Shown here: positions 30,339-39,124 of the stretch, one piece after another | How the letters are laid out: each line of letters opens with the position of its first letter | Position numbering within the stretch: the first letter of the stretch is position 1 | NCBI GenBank assembly: GCA_902777325.1 | Contig: CACYTH010000005.1 | Location: forward strand, 26,309 to 90,308 | Length of the DNA stretch: 64,000 nucleotides | Direction of reading: 5' to 3' | DNA from: an uncultured Coriobacteriaceae bacterium | GTDB taxonomy: Bacteria; Actinomycetota; Coriobacteriia; Coriobacteriales; Atopobiaceae | Translations under genes and position numbers: made by a program | The notes under the pieces: generated by a model | What the model saw: the letters and a program-made list of their open reading frames with translations, nothing else | The model's database searches: none | Told to the model about the DNA's origin: nothing

Positions 30339-30941
30339 ATGAAAAAGCATACGAACAGCATCTGGACGCCCGCCAACGTCGTGACGTTGGTCCGCGTAGT
30401 GCTCATGCCGGTCTGGCTGCTGGTTGCCGAGGCCGCCCGCGTCGACGAGGTGCTCTACGAGGGCAGCGCCGTGGCTTGGGTGTCGTTCTTCCTGTATGCG
30501 GCCATCGCGCTCACCGACAAGCTCGACGGCTACCTTGCCCGCAGCCGTGGCGAGGTGACCAACTTCGGCAAGTTCCTCGACCCCATTGCCGACAAGCTCT
30601 GCGTTACCTGCGCGATGCTCTATCTGCTGGAGCTCGGTCTGGTGCCGAGCGGGTACGTGCTGCTCATTCTGGCACGTGAGTTTCTGGTGTCTGGTCTGCG
30701 CATGGTTCTTGCTTCCGAGGGGACCGTCGTTGCGGCAAGCAACCTCGGAAAGTGGAAGACCGCGGTCACGATGCTCTCTATTGGTGGCTACCTGCTTGCG
30801 GTCACGCTTTCCGCCAGTGCGTTTGCCACTACCATCATGACGGTTTCCGACGCGCTCATGGTTGCGGCTGTCATCCTGACGGCATGGTCTGGCATCGACT
30901 ACCTCATCAAGGCCTGGCCTACCGTGGCCGGCACGAGGTAG
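30339..30941 (+). CDS. pgsA: CDP-diacylglycerol-glycerol-3-phosphate 3-phosphatidyltransferase
   Basis: A 200-aa integral membrane protein with the CDP-alcohol phosphatidyltransferase motif DKLDGYLARSRGEVTNFGKF, continued by LDPIAD (DxxDGxxAR...GxxxDxxxD). It makes phosphatidylglycerophosphate, the first step to PG and cardiolipin. A second family member lies at 52.8 kb. The rimO-pgsA-cinA-recA order is common in Gram-positives. Confidence 0.93.
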   Translation: MKKHTNSIWTPANVVTLVRVVLMPVWLLVAEAARVDEVLYEGSAVAWVSFFLYAAIALTDKLDGYLARSRGEVTNFGKFLDPIADKLCVTCAMLYLLELGLVPSGYVLLILAREFLVSGLRMVLASEGTVVAASNLGKWKTAVTMLSIGGYLLAVTLSASAFATTIMTVSDALMVAAVILTAWSGIDYLIKAWPTVAGTR

Positions 30942-30944
30942 GCC

Positions 30945-31454
30945 ATGGATGTCACAGATAGCCTGATCTATGCGGCTGCGCTCGACCTCGTCAACGAGGC
31001 GAGCGCAGCGCATCTGACGTGCGGTTGCGCCGAGTCATGCACAGGTGGCTTGGTGAGTGGTGCCATCACGGCGGTTCCGGGATCATCGGCAGTCCTGCGG
31101 GGTGGTGTGGTGAGTTACGCCATTGCCATCAAGGAGGAGGTCCTGGGCGTGAGCAAAGACGTCTTGGACGACCCCGCGCTCGGTGCCGTGTCCGAGCCTT
31201 GTGCGCTCCAGATGTGCGAGGGCGCCTGTCGCGTGCTGGGTTGCGACGTGTCAGTATCCGTGACCGGAATTGCAGGCCCCGGTGGCGAGGAGCCGGGCAA
31301 ACCGGTTGGCACCGTCTGGTTTGGTCTCTGCGCGGGCGGGGAGAGTCGTGCTGAGCGTTGCGTGTTCTCTGGTGACAGGGACTCCGTCAGGAGGGCGGCG
31401 GTGCTGCATGCCCTCGGGCTCCTGCGTGAAGGTGTTGCGCGACTCAGCCGATAG
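30945..31454 (+). CDS. pncC: CinA C-terminal domain / nicotinamide-nucleotide amidohydrolase
   Basis: The 169-aa single-domain protein has AESCTGGLVSGAITAVPGSS and VTGIAGPGG, the PncC active region. It deamidates NMN in the pyridine-nucleotide salvage cycle. The N-terminal COG1058 domain of full CinA is absent. Cys residues are unusually frequent. ATG 3 nt after pgsA. recA follows after its own promoter. Confidence 0.9.
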   Translation: MDVTDSLIYAAALDLVNEASAAHLTCGCAESCTGGLVSGAITAVPGSSAVLRGGVVSYAIAIKEEVLGVSKDVLDDPALGAVSEPCALQMCEGACRVLGCDVSVSVTGIAGPGGEEPGKPVGTVWFGLCAGGESRAERCVFSGDRDSVRRAAVLHALGLLREGVARLSR

Positions 31455-31610
31455 TTTTGGGCCCATTTTGCTGTCGCCTTAAGGTAGGCCTCAGACGTCT
31501 GCGCAGCTAAATGCCCATGTTGCGAATGCGCGTCCTAGCTACGTGCGAGCATGTGGCAACCGGCGACCTATCTTGCGCCAACCTCTGTTCGCTATTGTCG
31601 TAGATGCCGT

Positions 31611-31639
31611 TTGACATACGAACGGTTGTTCTGTATGCT
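31611..31639 (+). promoter_or_regulatory. recA: recA promoter with LexA box
   Basis: TTGACA at 31611-31616 and TATGCT at 31634-31639 are 17 bp apart. The spacer holds CGAACGGTTGTTCT (31619-31632), matching CGAAC-N4-GTTCG at 9 of 10 defined bases. LexA bound here would block RNA polymerase directly. Confidence 0.85.
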
Positions 31640-31667
31640 GTCGTCAAACACGTCGTCTGGGGGTACC

Positions 31668-32777
<1,110 letters not shown>

Positions 32778-32779
32778 CC

Positions 32780-33484
32780 GTGGCGCAGACATCAGAGGCT
32801 CAGACGCTTGCCTGGGAGGTTAATCTCCCAGGCAAGCGTACTTCGAGCTCATTTGGCCCAAAGCCACGCGCGCAGGTGGTCATTCATGCCACTGACGGCT
32901 CGCAGGAGAAGATCGGCGTTCCCGCGGCGGTCGGACGCATGCTCGCCTCAAAGAAGAAGGCCGACGAGATACATCCTGCCTCTCGGGCGGAGCTCCTATA
33001 CGTTGTGGGGGAGACCTCCATTGCCTGCGCCAAGGCTCGTATCGAGCGTCTTATAGACCGTCGAGAGTACAGCTCGTCTGAGGTGCGCAAGAAGCTCCGC
33101 ATGGATGGATACTCGGCAAGGGTGGTCGACGATTGCATCGCCAGGGCCTGTCACGTGGGACTCATAAGCGACAAACGCTATGCCGACTCGTTCATCCATT
33201 CGAAGATATATGCCGGCTGGGGGATGCAGCGCATCGAGCGAGAGCTCAAGGTGCGGGGCATCGACGTGAGGGACGTCCCGGGATGGCCCTACGAGTATCT
33301 CGATCCTGAGGACGAGCTGAGCCGCGCCAAGGAGCTGGCCCAAACGCGGCGGGTGAGTGGGCCGCGAGCATACGAGAAGCTCGTGCGCTACCTCTGCACG
33401 CGCGGGTTCACCACGTCAGTTGCAAGCAGGGCGGCTCGTCATGTGCTCGAGGAGCGTGACAGCCAAGACCTTGTTGACTTTTAG
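32780..33484 (+). CDS. recX: RecX regulatory protein
   Basis: The 234-aa frame has RecX three-helix repeats (AKARIERLIDRREYSSSEVR, LISDKRYADSFIHSK, GPRAYEKLVRYLCTRGF). RecX caps and restrains RecA filaments. The start is not certain: GTG at 32780 lies 2 nt after recA but has no clear ribosome binding site, and codons 9-20 run through a perfect 15-bp inverted repeat. The RecX core begins only near residue 70, so a shorter protein is possible. Cotranscribed with recA. Confidence 0.85.
   Translation: MAQTSEAQTLAWEVNLPGKRTSSSFGPKPRAQVVIHATDGSQEKIGVPAAVGRMLASKKKADEIHPASRAELLYVVGETSIACAKARIERLIDRREYSSSEVRKKLRMDGYSARVVDDCIARACHVGLISDKRYADSFIHSKIYAGWGMQRIERELKVRGIDVRDVPGWPYEYLDPEDELSRAKELAQTRRVSGPRAYEKLVRYLCTRGFTTSVASRAARHVLEERDSQDLVDF
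32804..32839 (+). promoter_or_regulatory. Perfect 15-bp stem-loop at the recA-recX junction
   Basis: 32804-32818 is perfectly complementary to 32825-32839 with a 6-nt loop. There is no T run, so it is not a standard terminator. It would sit 27 nt after recA in the mRNA and could limit recX expression or protect recA mRNA. Confidence 0.6.
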
Positions 33485-33525
33485 TGTGGAGTCACGTTTG
33501 CCCACATACGGCAGGTTTCAAACAT

Positions 33526-33557
33526 TTGACAGTTTCGTAAATCGAACATACGATTTA
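33526..33557 (+). promoter_or_regulatory. rny: Promoter with inverted-repeat operator upstream of rny
   Basis: TTGACA (33526-33531) and TACGAT (33549-33554) are 17 bp apart. TAAATCG-N6-CGATTTA (33538-33557) is a perfect inverted repeat covering the spacer and -10. About 175 nt of leader would precede rny, including a hairpin-T structure. Confidence 0.6.
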
Positions 33558-33583
33558 TATGCCGTTTGAGTCATTTCTCGTCT

Positions 33584-33612
33584 GCTGGCTCGCCAGCTGA
33601 CGTTTTCTTTTT
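33584..33612 (+). terminator. Hairpin-T structure between recX and rny
   Basis: GCTGG-CTCG-CCAGC (33584-33597) is followed by TGACGTTTTCTTTTT. It can end the recX transcript. It also lies about 25 nt downstream of the predicted rny promoter, so it may act as an attenuator in the rny leader. Confidence 0.55.
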
Positions 33613-33735
33613 ACAGCACGCAGCCGACAGGGCCTCTTATTGGGGCTATAGAGACATACCTCGGATGGCGGGCGTCGGTACCTGTACCGGCTTCCTTAAC
33701 CCAACTTGTGAAAAACGCTCATTCGAGGAGACGGA

Positions 33736-35295
33736 ATGGACACCCTATCGATCGTCATAGGCATTGTGTGCCTAGCGATAGGCGCTTTAGCAGCCTATCT
33801 GTATCTAAACAGCAAGAACAACGCCCGCGTGATCGAGGCCGACCGTCATGTCGCCGAGGCCGAGGCCCGTGCGCAGCGCATCACCTCCGATGCCGAGCGT
33901 GACGCCGAGAGCGCTCGCAAGACGGCGCTCGTGGAGGCACGCGAGGAGATCCTGCAGCTTCGCAAGGAGCAGGAGGCTGAGGACAAGAAGCGCAAGGGCG
34001 AGCTCCAGAGCATGGAGAACCGCATCCTCCAGCGCGAGGAGTCCCTTGACAGGCGCAACGACTCCCTGGATCGCAAGGAGCATCAGCTCTCCAGCCTCCA
34101 GGGCCAGCTCGACCGTCGCAAGAACGAGGTCGACGCACTGTACGGCCAGCAGATGAGCGAGCTCGAGCGCATCTCAGCCCTCACCAAGGAGGATGCGCAC
34201 CGAGAGCTTCTCGACCACGTGCGTGCCGATGTCGTGCGTGAGGAGGCGCAGATCCTGCGTGACTCCGAGCAGCGCGTGCGCGCGCAGGCCGACAAGACCG
34301 CTCGCGAGATCGTCTCCACGGCAATCCAGCGCTGCGCCGCCGACCAGGCCGGCGAGATCACGGTGACGAGCGTCCACATCCCCTCGGACGACCTCAAGGG
34401 CCGCATCATCGGACGCGAGGGTCGCAACATACGTACCTTCGAGCAGGTCTCCGGCGTCTCCCTCGTCATCGACGACACTCCCGAGACCGTCGTGCTCTCG
34501 AGCTTCGACCCCGTCCGCCGCGAGACTGCGCGCGTTGCCCTCGAGAACCTCATCGCCGATGGTCGCATCCATCCCGCGCGCATCGAGGAGATGTACAAGA
34601 AGGCCGAGCGTCTCGTCAACGAGCGCGTTCAGGAGGCTGGCGAGCAGGCAGCCTACGACGCAGGCATCCACGACCTGCACCCCGAGCTCGTAAAGACCCT
34701 TGGTGCCCTGCGCTACCGCACCTCGTTTGGCCAGAACGTGCTGCAGCACTCCGTCCAGGTCTCCGCACTCTGCGGCATCATGGCCTCTGAGCTTGGTCTT
34801 GATGCCAAGCCCGCCAAGCGTGCTGGTCTTCTGCACGACCTCGGCAAGGCCATCGACCACGAGGTCGAGGGCCCGCACGCCATCCTTGGCGCCGACCTCT
34901 GCCGTCGTTACGGCGAGCGTCCCGAGATCGTCCATGCCGTAGAGGCACACCACGCCGACGTCGAGCCCAACACGGTTCTCGACGTGCTCGTCCAGGCGGC
35001 CGACGCCATTTCCGCGGCACGCCCCGGTGCCCGTCGCGAGTCTGCCGAGAACTACATCAAGCGCCTCGAGAAGCTCGAGGAGATCTCGAACGCGCACGAG
35101 GGTGTCGAGCGCACCTATGCCATGCAGGCTGGTCGCGAGCTGCACGTCATGGTGCAGCCCGAGAAGATCTCCGATGCCCAGGCGGTCGTGCTTGCCCATG
35201 ACATCGCAACGCAGATCGAGGACGAGATGGAGTATCCCGGCCAGGTGCGTGTCGTGGTCATCCGCGAGTCCCGCGCCGTCGACATCGCCAAGTAG
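33736..35295 (+). CDS. rny: Ribonuclease Y
   Basis: The 519-aa protein has an N-terminal membrane helix, a long coiled coil (about residues 30-200), a KH domain (LKGRIIGREGRNIRTFEQ) and an HD domain (GLLHDLGKAIDHE, HH in VEAHHADVEPNT). It starts decay of many mRNAs at the membrane. GAGGAG lies 7 nt before the ATG. In this window it is followed by a GHKL ATPase, spoVS and miaB; the rny-spoVS-miaB neighbourhood is known from spore formers. Confidence 0.97.
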   Translation: MDTLSIVIGIVCLAIGALAAYLYLNSKNNARVIEADRHVAEAEARAQRITSDAERDAESARKTALVEAREEILQLRKEQEAEDKKRKGELQSMENRILQREESLDRRNDSLDRKEHQLSSLQGQLDRRKNEVDALYGQQMSELERISALTKEDAHRELLDHVRADVVREEAQILRDSEQRVRAQADKTAREIVSTAIQRCAADQAGEITVTSVHIPSDDLKGRIIGREGRNIRTFEQVSGVSLVIDDTPETVVLSSFDPVRRETARVALENLIADGRIHPARIEEMYKKAERLVNERVQEAGEQAAYDAGIHDLHPELVKTLGALRYRTSFGQNVLQHSVQVSALCGIMASELGLDAKPAKRAGLLHDLGKAIDHEVEGPHAILGADLCRRYGERPEIVHAVEAHHADVEPNTVLDVLVQAADAISAARPGARRESAENYIKRLEKLEEISNAHEGVERTYAMQAGRELHVMVQPEKISDAQAVVLAHDIATQIEDEMEYPGQVRVVVIRESRAVDIAK

Positions 35296-35303
35296 GATCT
35301 TCG

Positions 35304-36389
35304 ATGCCCGAGCTCAATAGTTCCAGCCTAGCGTCCTTCGTCTCCCAGATGGGAGGCGACAGGGCGCTTCGCGTTGAGGAGAACTTGGGCTCGGGCTTCG
35401 TACGCCTGAGGGTTGCCGAGGCCGAGCGCCGCCAGGCCGCCCACGACATTCGCTGCAGCGAGGACGTCATCATCGAGATGCTGCGCAATGCCCGCGATGC
35501 GGGCGCTCGACGCATCTATGTGGCCACTGCGCGCGAGGGAGACACGCGCACTATAACCATGCTCGACGATGGCTCGGGCATTCCTCGCGAGCTTTGGGAG
35601 GCCATCTTTGACGCACGCGTCACCTCCAAGCTCGAGAGCGTCCACATGGACCGTTGGGGCGTGCATGGGCGTGGCATGGCGCTCTACTCAATCCGCGAGA
35701 ACGTGACGTCCGCTCGCGTCGCCGACAGCGTCGTGGGCGGAGGCTCGTCGATCTGCGTCACGACGGACACCACGAGCCTCTCGGAGCGCGCGGACCAATC
35801 GAGCTGGCCCACCGTCGGACGTGACGACGAGGGTCATCTGGTCGTCGAGCGGGGCCCGCACAACATGATTCGCACCTGCTGCGAGTTTGGACTCGAGGAG
35901 CGCGGGTCGTGCGAGGTCTTTATTGGGTCGCCTGCAGAGATTGTCGCGACCGCCCGCACGCGCGTGAAGACCAGCCTGCACGGTGCCGACCTGATCTTTT
36001 TAGATGACCTCTCGACGGTGGCCCCGCTCGAGCGCTTCCGGCTCGCCTCGGATGCTCGCGAGCTCGCGGACGTGGCGCATGGGCTGGGGCTCGACATTTC
36101 AGAGCGGACCGCCCATCGCATCATGGCAGGACAGATTCGCCCCCTGAGGAGCGTCGTCGCCCGGCTTACCCACAAGGGGGCGGCCTCGCACCAAAGAGAG
36201 GTCAACCTTTCTGCGGACCAGCGAGGGCTCCGCATATCGAAGGACGATTCGGAGGAGTTCCTCCGCATGATGGAGCGTGACTTTTCGTATTTGGCGGAGC
36301 GCTATTACCTCAGCCTGTCCGGACCCGTCAAGATGCGTGTGCGTGGGAATCGATTATCCATTCTTTTTGAATATGAAGGCGAAGACTGA
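35304..36389 (+). CDS. GHKL-type ATP-binding protein between rny and spoVS
   Basis: The 361-aa protein carries the Bergerat ATP-binding motifs: EMLRNARDAGARR (N box, Glu58-Asn62), LDDGSGIP (Asp88-Gly92) and WGVHGRGMALYSI (Gly119-Leu127). It has no HisKA domain and no transmembrane segment, so it is not a sensor kinase; the layout is closer to MutL/Hsp90-type ATPases. The C-terminal 200 residues match nothing recognised. It starts 8 nt after rny and lies in the same orientation as spoVS and miaB. Function unknown; a role with RNase Y or SpoVS is inference from position. Confidence 0.75.
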   Translation: MPELNSSSLASFVSQMGGDRALRVEENLGSGFVRLRVAEAERRQAAHDIRCSEDVIIEMLRNARDAGARRIYVATAREGDTRTITMLDDGSGIPRELWEAIFDARVTSKLESVHMDRWGVHGRGMALYSIRENVTSARVADSVVGGGSSICVTTDTTSLSERADQSSWPTVGRDDEGHLVVERGPHNMIRTCCEFGLEERGSCEVFIGSPAEIVATARTRVKTSLHGADLIFLDDLSTVAPLERFRLASDARELADVAHGLGLDISERTAHRIMAGQIRPLRSVVARLTHKGAASHQREVNLSADQRGLRISKDDSEEFLRMMERDFSYLAERYYLSLSGPVKMRVRGNRLSILFEYEGED

Positions 36390-36493
36390 CAAAAGCAGCC
36401 CTTTCATTGTTCTTGCTAATTGAGTAAACTTGCTATGTTTATGAAAAAAACGAACGACGCAGATTTGCAGCATAACCGCGCTGGAGACAAAGC

Positions 36494-36817
36494 ATGGAGT
36501 ACCTAAAAGTTTCAAGTAAGTCATCACCTGCCTCTGTTGCCGGGGCAATCGCCGGCATGGTAAAGGATGGCGTACCCGTAAATATACAATCCGTGGGTGC
36601 CGGCGCGGTGAACCAGGCCATCAAGGCCGTTGCCATCGCTCGCGGCTTTCTCATTCCCACTGGGGTGGACATCTCCTGCGCTCCGACGTTTGCTGATATC
36701 AACATCAATGGCGAGAGCCGTACGGCCATTCGCATTGCCGTGTACGTGCACCGTCTCGTTCCGCAGTCTGCCGCACGCGACACCGATTCCGATGCCGTCC
36801 AGGAGCTGATGTACTAA
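36494..36817 (+). CDS. spoVS: Stage V sporulation protein S-like (SpoVS/Alba-like)
   Basis: The 107-aa product begins MEYLKVSSKSSPASVAGAIA and has GAGAVNQAIKAVAIARGFL, both strong SpoVS signatures. SpoVS proteins are small Alba-like nucleic-acid-binding factors; in Bacillus the loss blocks spore coat formation, but homologues occur in non-spore formers. GGAG precedes the ATG. An AT-rich 104-nt gap before it probably holds its promoter. The C-terminal 20 residues are an extension over the 86-aa Bacillus protein. Confidence 0.93.
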   Translation: MEYLKVSSKSSPASVAGAIAGMVKDGVPVNIQSVGAGAVNQAIKAVAIARGFLIPTGVDISCAPTFADININGESRTAIRIAVYVHRLVPQSAARDTDSDAVQELMY

Positions 36818-38182
36818 ATGCCCAGAAACCCTCTGCTTGCCGGACGCACCTACTGCATCAAGACGTTCGGCTGCCAGATGAACTTGCACGACTCAGAGCG
36901 TGTGAGTGGTCTGCTTGACGACTGCGGCCTCAACGAGGTCGAGAGCATCGACGAGGCTGACGTCGTCGTGTTTATGACCTGCTGCGTGCGCGAGAACGCC
37001 GACACGCGCCTCTACGGCCAGGCCTCTGCCGTCGTGAGCGCGGCGCCCGCACCGCACGGAAAGCGCGTGCTCGCCGTTGGCGGCTGCATCGCCCAGCGTG
37101 ACGGCGAGACGCTGAGAGCCCATATTCCCTCGGTTGACGTCGTGTTTGGAACAAGTGCCCTCGCGTCGCTTCCAAGCCTTCTAGAGCAGGCTCTGAGCGG
37201 CCAGAAGGGTGTTGCCGTCGACACCATCGAGGAGGGGAGGGGCTTCTCCACGGAGCTTCCCAGCCATCGTGCGCAGGAGTTCCACGCATGGGTGCCCATC
37301 ATGACGGGCTGCAACAACTTCTGCACCTACTGCATCGTTCCCTACGTGCGCGGCCGCGAGAAGAGCCGCATCTTCGAGCGCGTTGTCACCGAGTGCGAGC
37401 AGCTCGTCGCCGATGGCGTCCGCGAGATTTGCCTGCTTGGCCAGAACGTCAACTCCTACGGGCGTGACCTCTATGGCGAGCCACGCTTTGACGAGCTCCT
37501 GCGCGCCGTGGGGAGGACGGGCATCGAGCGACTGCGCTTTACCTCGTCAAACCCCAAGGACCTCTCTGACAGGACGATTGCCGCAATGGCCGAGACGCCT
37601 GCCGTCATGCCGCACTTGCACCTTGCGGTGCAGAGCGGGTCAACGCGCGTGCTCAAGGCCATGCACCGCAGCTACACTCGCGACGAGTACCTCGACCTCG
37701 TGAGCCGCCTCAAGGCCGCGATGCCAGGCCTCGCACTCTCCACCGACATCATTGTGGGATTCCCGGGCGAGACCGAGCAGGACTTCGAGGACACGCTCTC
37801 GCTCGTGCGCGAGGTCGGATTCGACTCTGCATTCACCTTCATCTACTCCAAGCGCCCGGGTACCCCAGCCGCAAAGATCGTCGACGACACGCCCCATGAG
37901 GTCATCCAGGCGCGCTTCGAGCGCCTTGCCCAGCTGGTTGCCGAGCTCTCGCACGAGTCAAACCAGGCAGACCTTGGTGCGACGGTCGAGGTCCTGGTGG
38001 AAGGCGCCTCGAAGCGAGACGATCACGTCATGGTTGGTCACAGCGCTAAGAACCAGACTGTGCACTTCGAGCTGCCTGACGGGTGGCAGTGCGATGACGT
38101 GATTGGCAAGCTTGTCGACGTGCATGTCGACCAGGCGCGCACCTGGTACCTCAGGGGCACCTGCGAGGGAGAGCCCCGATGA
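36818..38182 (+). CDS. miaB: tRNA-2-methylthio-N6-dimethylallyladenosine synthase MiaB
   Basis: The 454-aa protein has IKTFGCQMNLHDSERV, MTCCVRENAD, VGGCIAQRDGE (three cluster Cys), radical SAM CNNFCTYCIVPYVRG and a TRAM domain. It methylthiolates i6A37. ATG directly follows the spoVS stop, with AGGAG inside spoVS. Overlaps miaA (ATGA), which makes its substrate. Confidence 0.97.
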   Translation: MPRNPLLAGRTYCIKTFGCQMNLHDSERVSGLLDDCGLNEVESIDEADVVVFMTCCVRENADTRLYGQASAVVSAAPAPHGKRVLAVGGCIAQRDGETLRAHIPSVDVVFGTSALASLPSLLEQALSGQKGVAVDTIEEGRGFSTELPSHRAQEFHAWVPIMTGCNNFCTYCIVPYVRGREKSRIFERVVTECEQLVADGVREICLLGQNVNSYGRDLYGEPRFDELLRAVGRTGIERLRFTSSNPKDLSDRTIAAMAETPAVMPHLHLAVQSGSTRVLKAMHRSYTRDEYLDLVSRLKAAMPGLALSTDIIVGFPGETEQDFEDTLSLVREVGFDSAFTFIYSKRPGTPAAKIVDDTPHEVIQARFERLAQLVAELSHESNQADLGATVEVLVEGASKRDDHVMVGHSAKNQTVHFELPDGWQCDDVIGKLVDVHVDQARTWYLRGTCEGEPR

Positions 38183-39123
38183 GCCTGCCTGGTCCGCTCA
38201 TCGCGATCGTGGGCCCGACCGCGTCTGGCAAAAGCGCTCTCTCCGAGCGCATTGCGAGCGAGCTCAAGACTGCCGTCGTCTCGGTTGATGCCATGCAGGT
38301 GTACCGGGGCATGGACATCGGCACGGACAAGATCCCGTTCGAGGACCGAAAGTGTCCCCTGCTCATGGTGGACGTGGCCGACATCAACGAGGACTACTCC
38401 GTAAAGCTCTACCAGCGAGATGCGCGTAGATGCGTCGAGCAGCTGCTTGGGCAGCGCAAGACGCCTGTGCTCTGCGGCGGTACCGGGCTCTATCTCAATG
38501 CCATCGTCAGTGACATGAGCTTCCCCGCGGGCGAGGTGGGCGGCACGCATCGCCGTGCCTACGAGGAGATGCTGGAAAAGGATGGCGCCGAGGCGCTCTA
38601 CGCGCTGCTAGCCGAGAGGGATCCGGCCAGCGCGGAGCTCATCCACGCCCATAATGCAAGGCGCGTCATCCGTGCGCTGGAGATGCTCGACGAGGGTGTC
38701 TCCTATGCCGAGCATCACGAGGGCCTCAGTTCGCTCAAGGACATATACGATACGCGCATCTGGGGAGTCTCGTGTGACCGTGAGGTGCTCTATCGGCGCA
38801 TCGAGCGGCGTGTGGACGAGATGTTCGAGCGCGGTTTGGTCGAGGAGGTCTCGCACCTCAAGGAGCAGGGACTTGCCCAGACCAAGACGGCAGCTCAGGC
38901 CATCGGCTACAAGGAGGTCCTGGAGGCGCTTGATGGAGTTTGCACCATGGATGCCGCGCGCGAGCGCATAAAGACGCGCACGCGTCGCTACGCAAAGCGC
39001 CAGATCTCGTGGTTCAAGCATGACAAGCGCGTTCGGTGGATAGACGTGACCGACCGTGACGCAGCCGCCGCACGCATCGTGGTGGACCTCCTTCAACCTC
39101 GCGAGGACGCAGGAGAGGCCTGA
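38179..39123 (+). CDS. miaA: tRNA dimethylallyltransferase MiaA
   Basis: The 314-aa protein has IVGPTASGKSALS (P loop), VDAMQVYRGMDIGTDK and CGGTGLYLNA. It adds the dimethylallyl group to A37, the step before MiaB. Translationally coupled to miaB (4-nt overlap) and followed by hflX at 1 nt. Confidence 0.96.
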   Translation: MSLPGPLIAIVGPTASGKSALSERIASELKTAVVSVDAMQVYRGMDIGTDKIPFEDRKCPLLMVDVADINEDYSVKLYQRDARRCVEQLLGQRKTPVLCGGTGLYLNAIVSDMSFPAGEVGGTHRRAYEEMLEKDGAEALYALLAERDPASAELIHAHNARRVIRALEMLDEGVSYAEHHEGLSSLKDIYDTRIWGVSCDREVLYRRIERRVDEMFERGLVEEVSHLKEQGLAQTKTAAQAIGYKEVLEALDGVCTMDAARERIKTRTRRYAKRQISWFKHDKRVRWIDVTDRDAAAARIVVDLLQPREDAGEA

Positions 39124-39124
39124 C

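Noticed and set aside
33543..33556. Possible LexA box CGAACATACGATTT upstream of rny
   Set aside because: Only the left half fits; the TAAATCG/CGATTTA inverted repeat explains the sequence better.
33566..33760. 64-aa plus-strand frame upstream of rny
   Set aside because: Passes through a hairpin-T structure and overlaps the rny start; no ribosome site.
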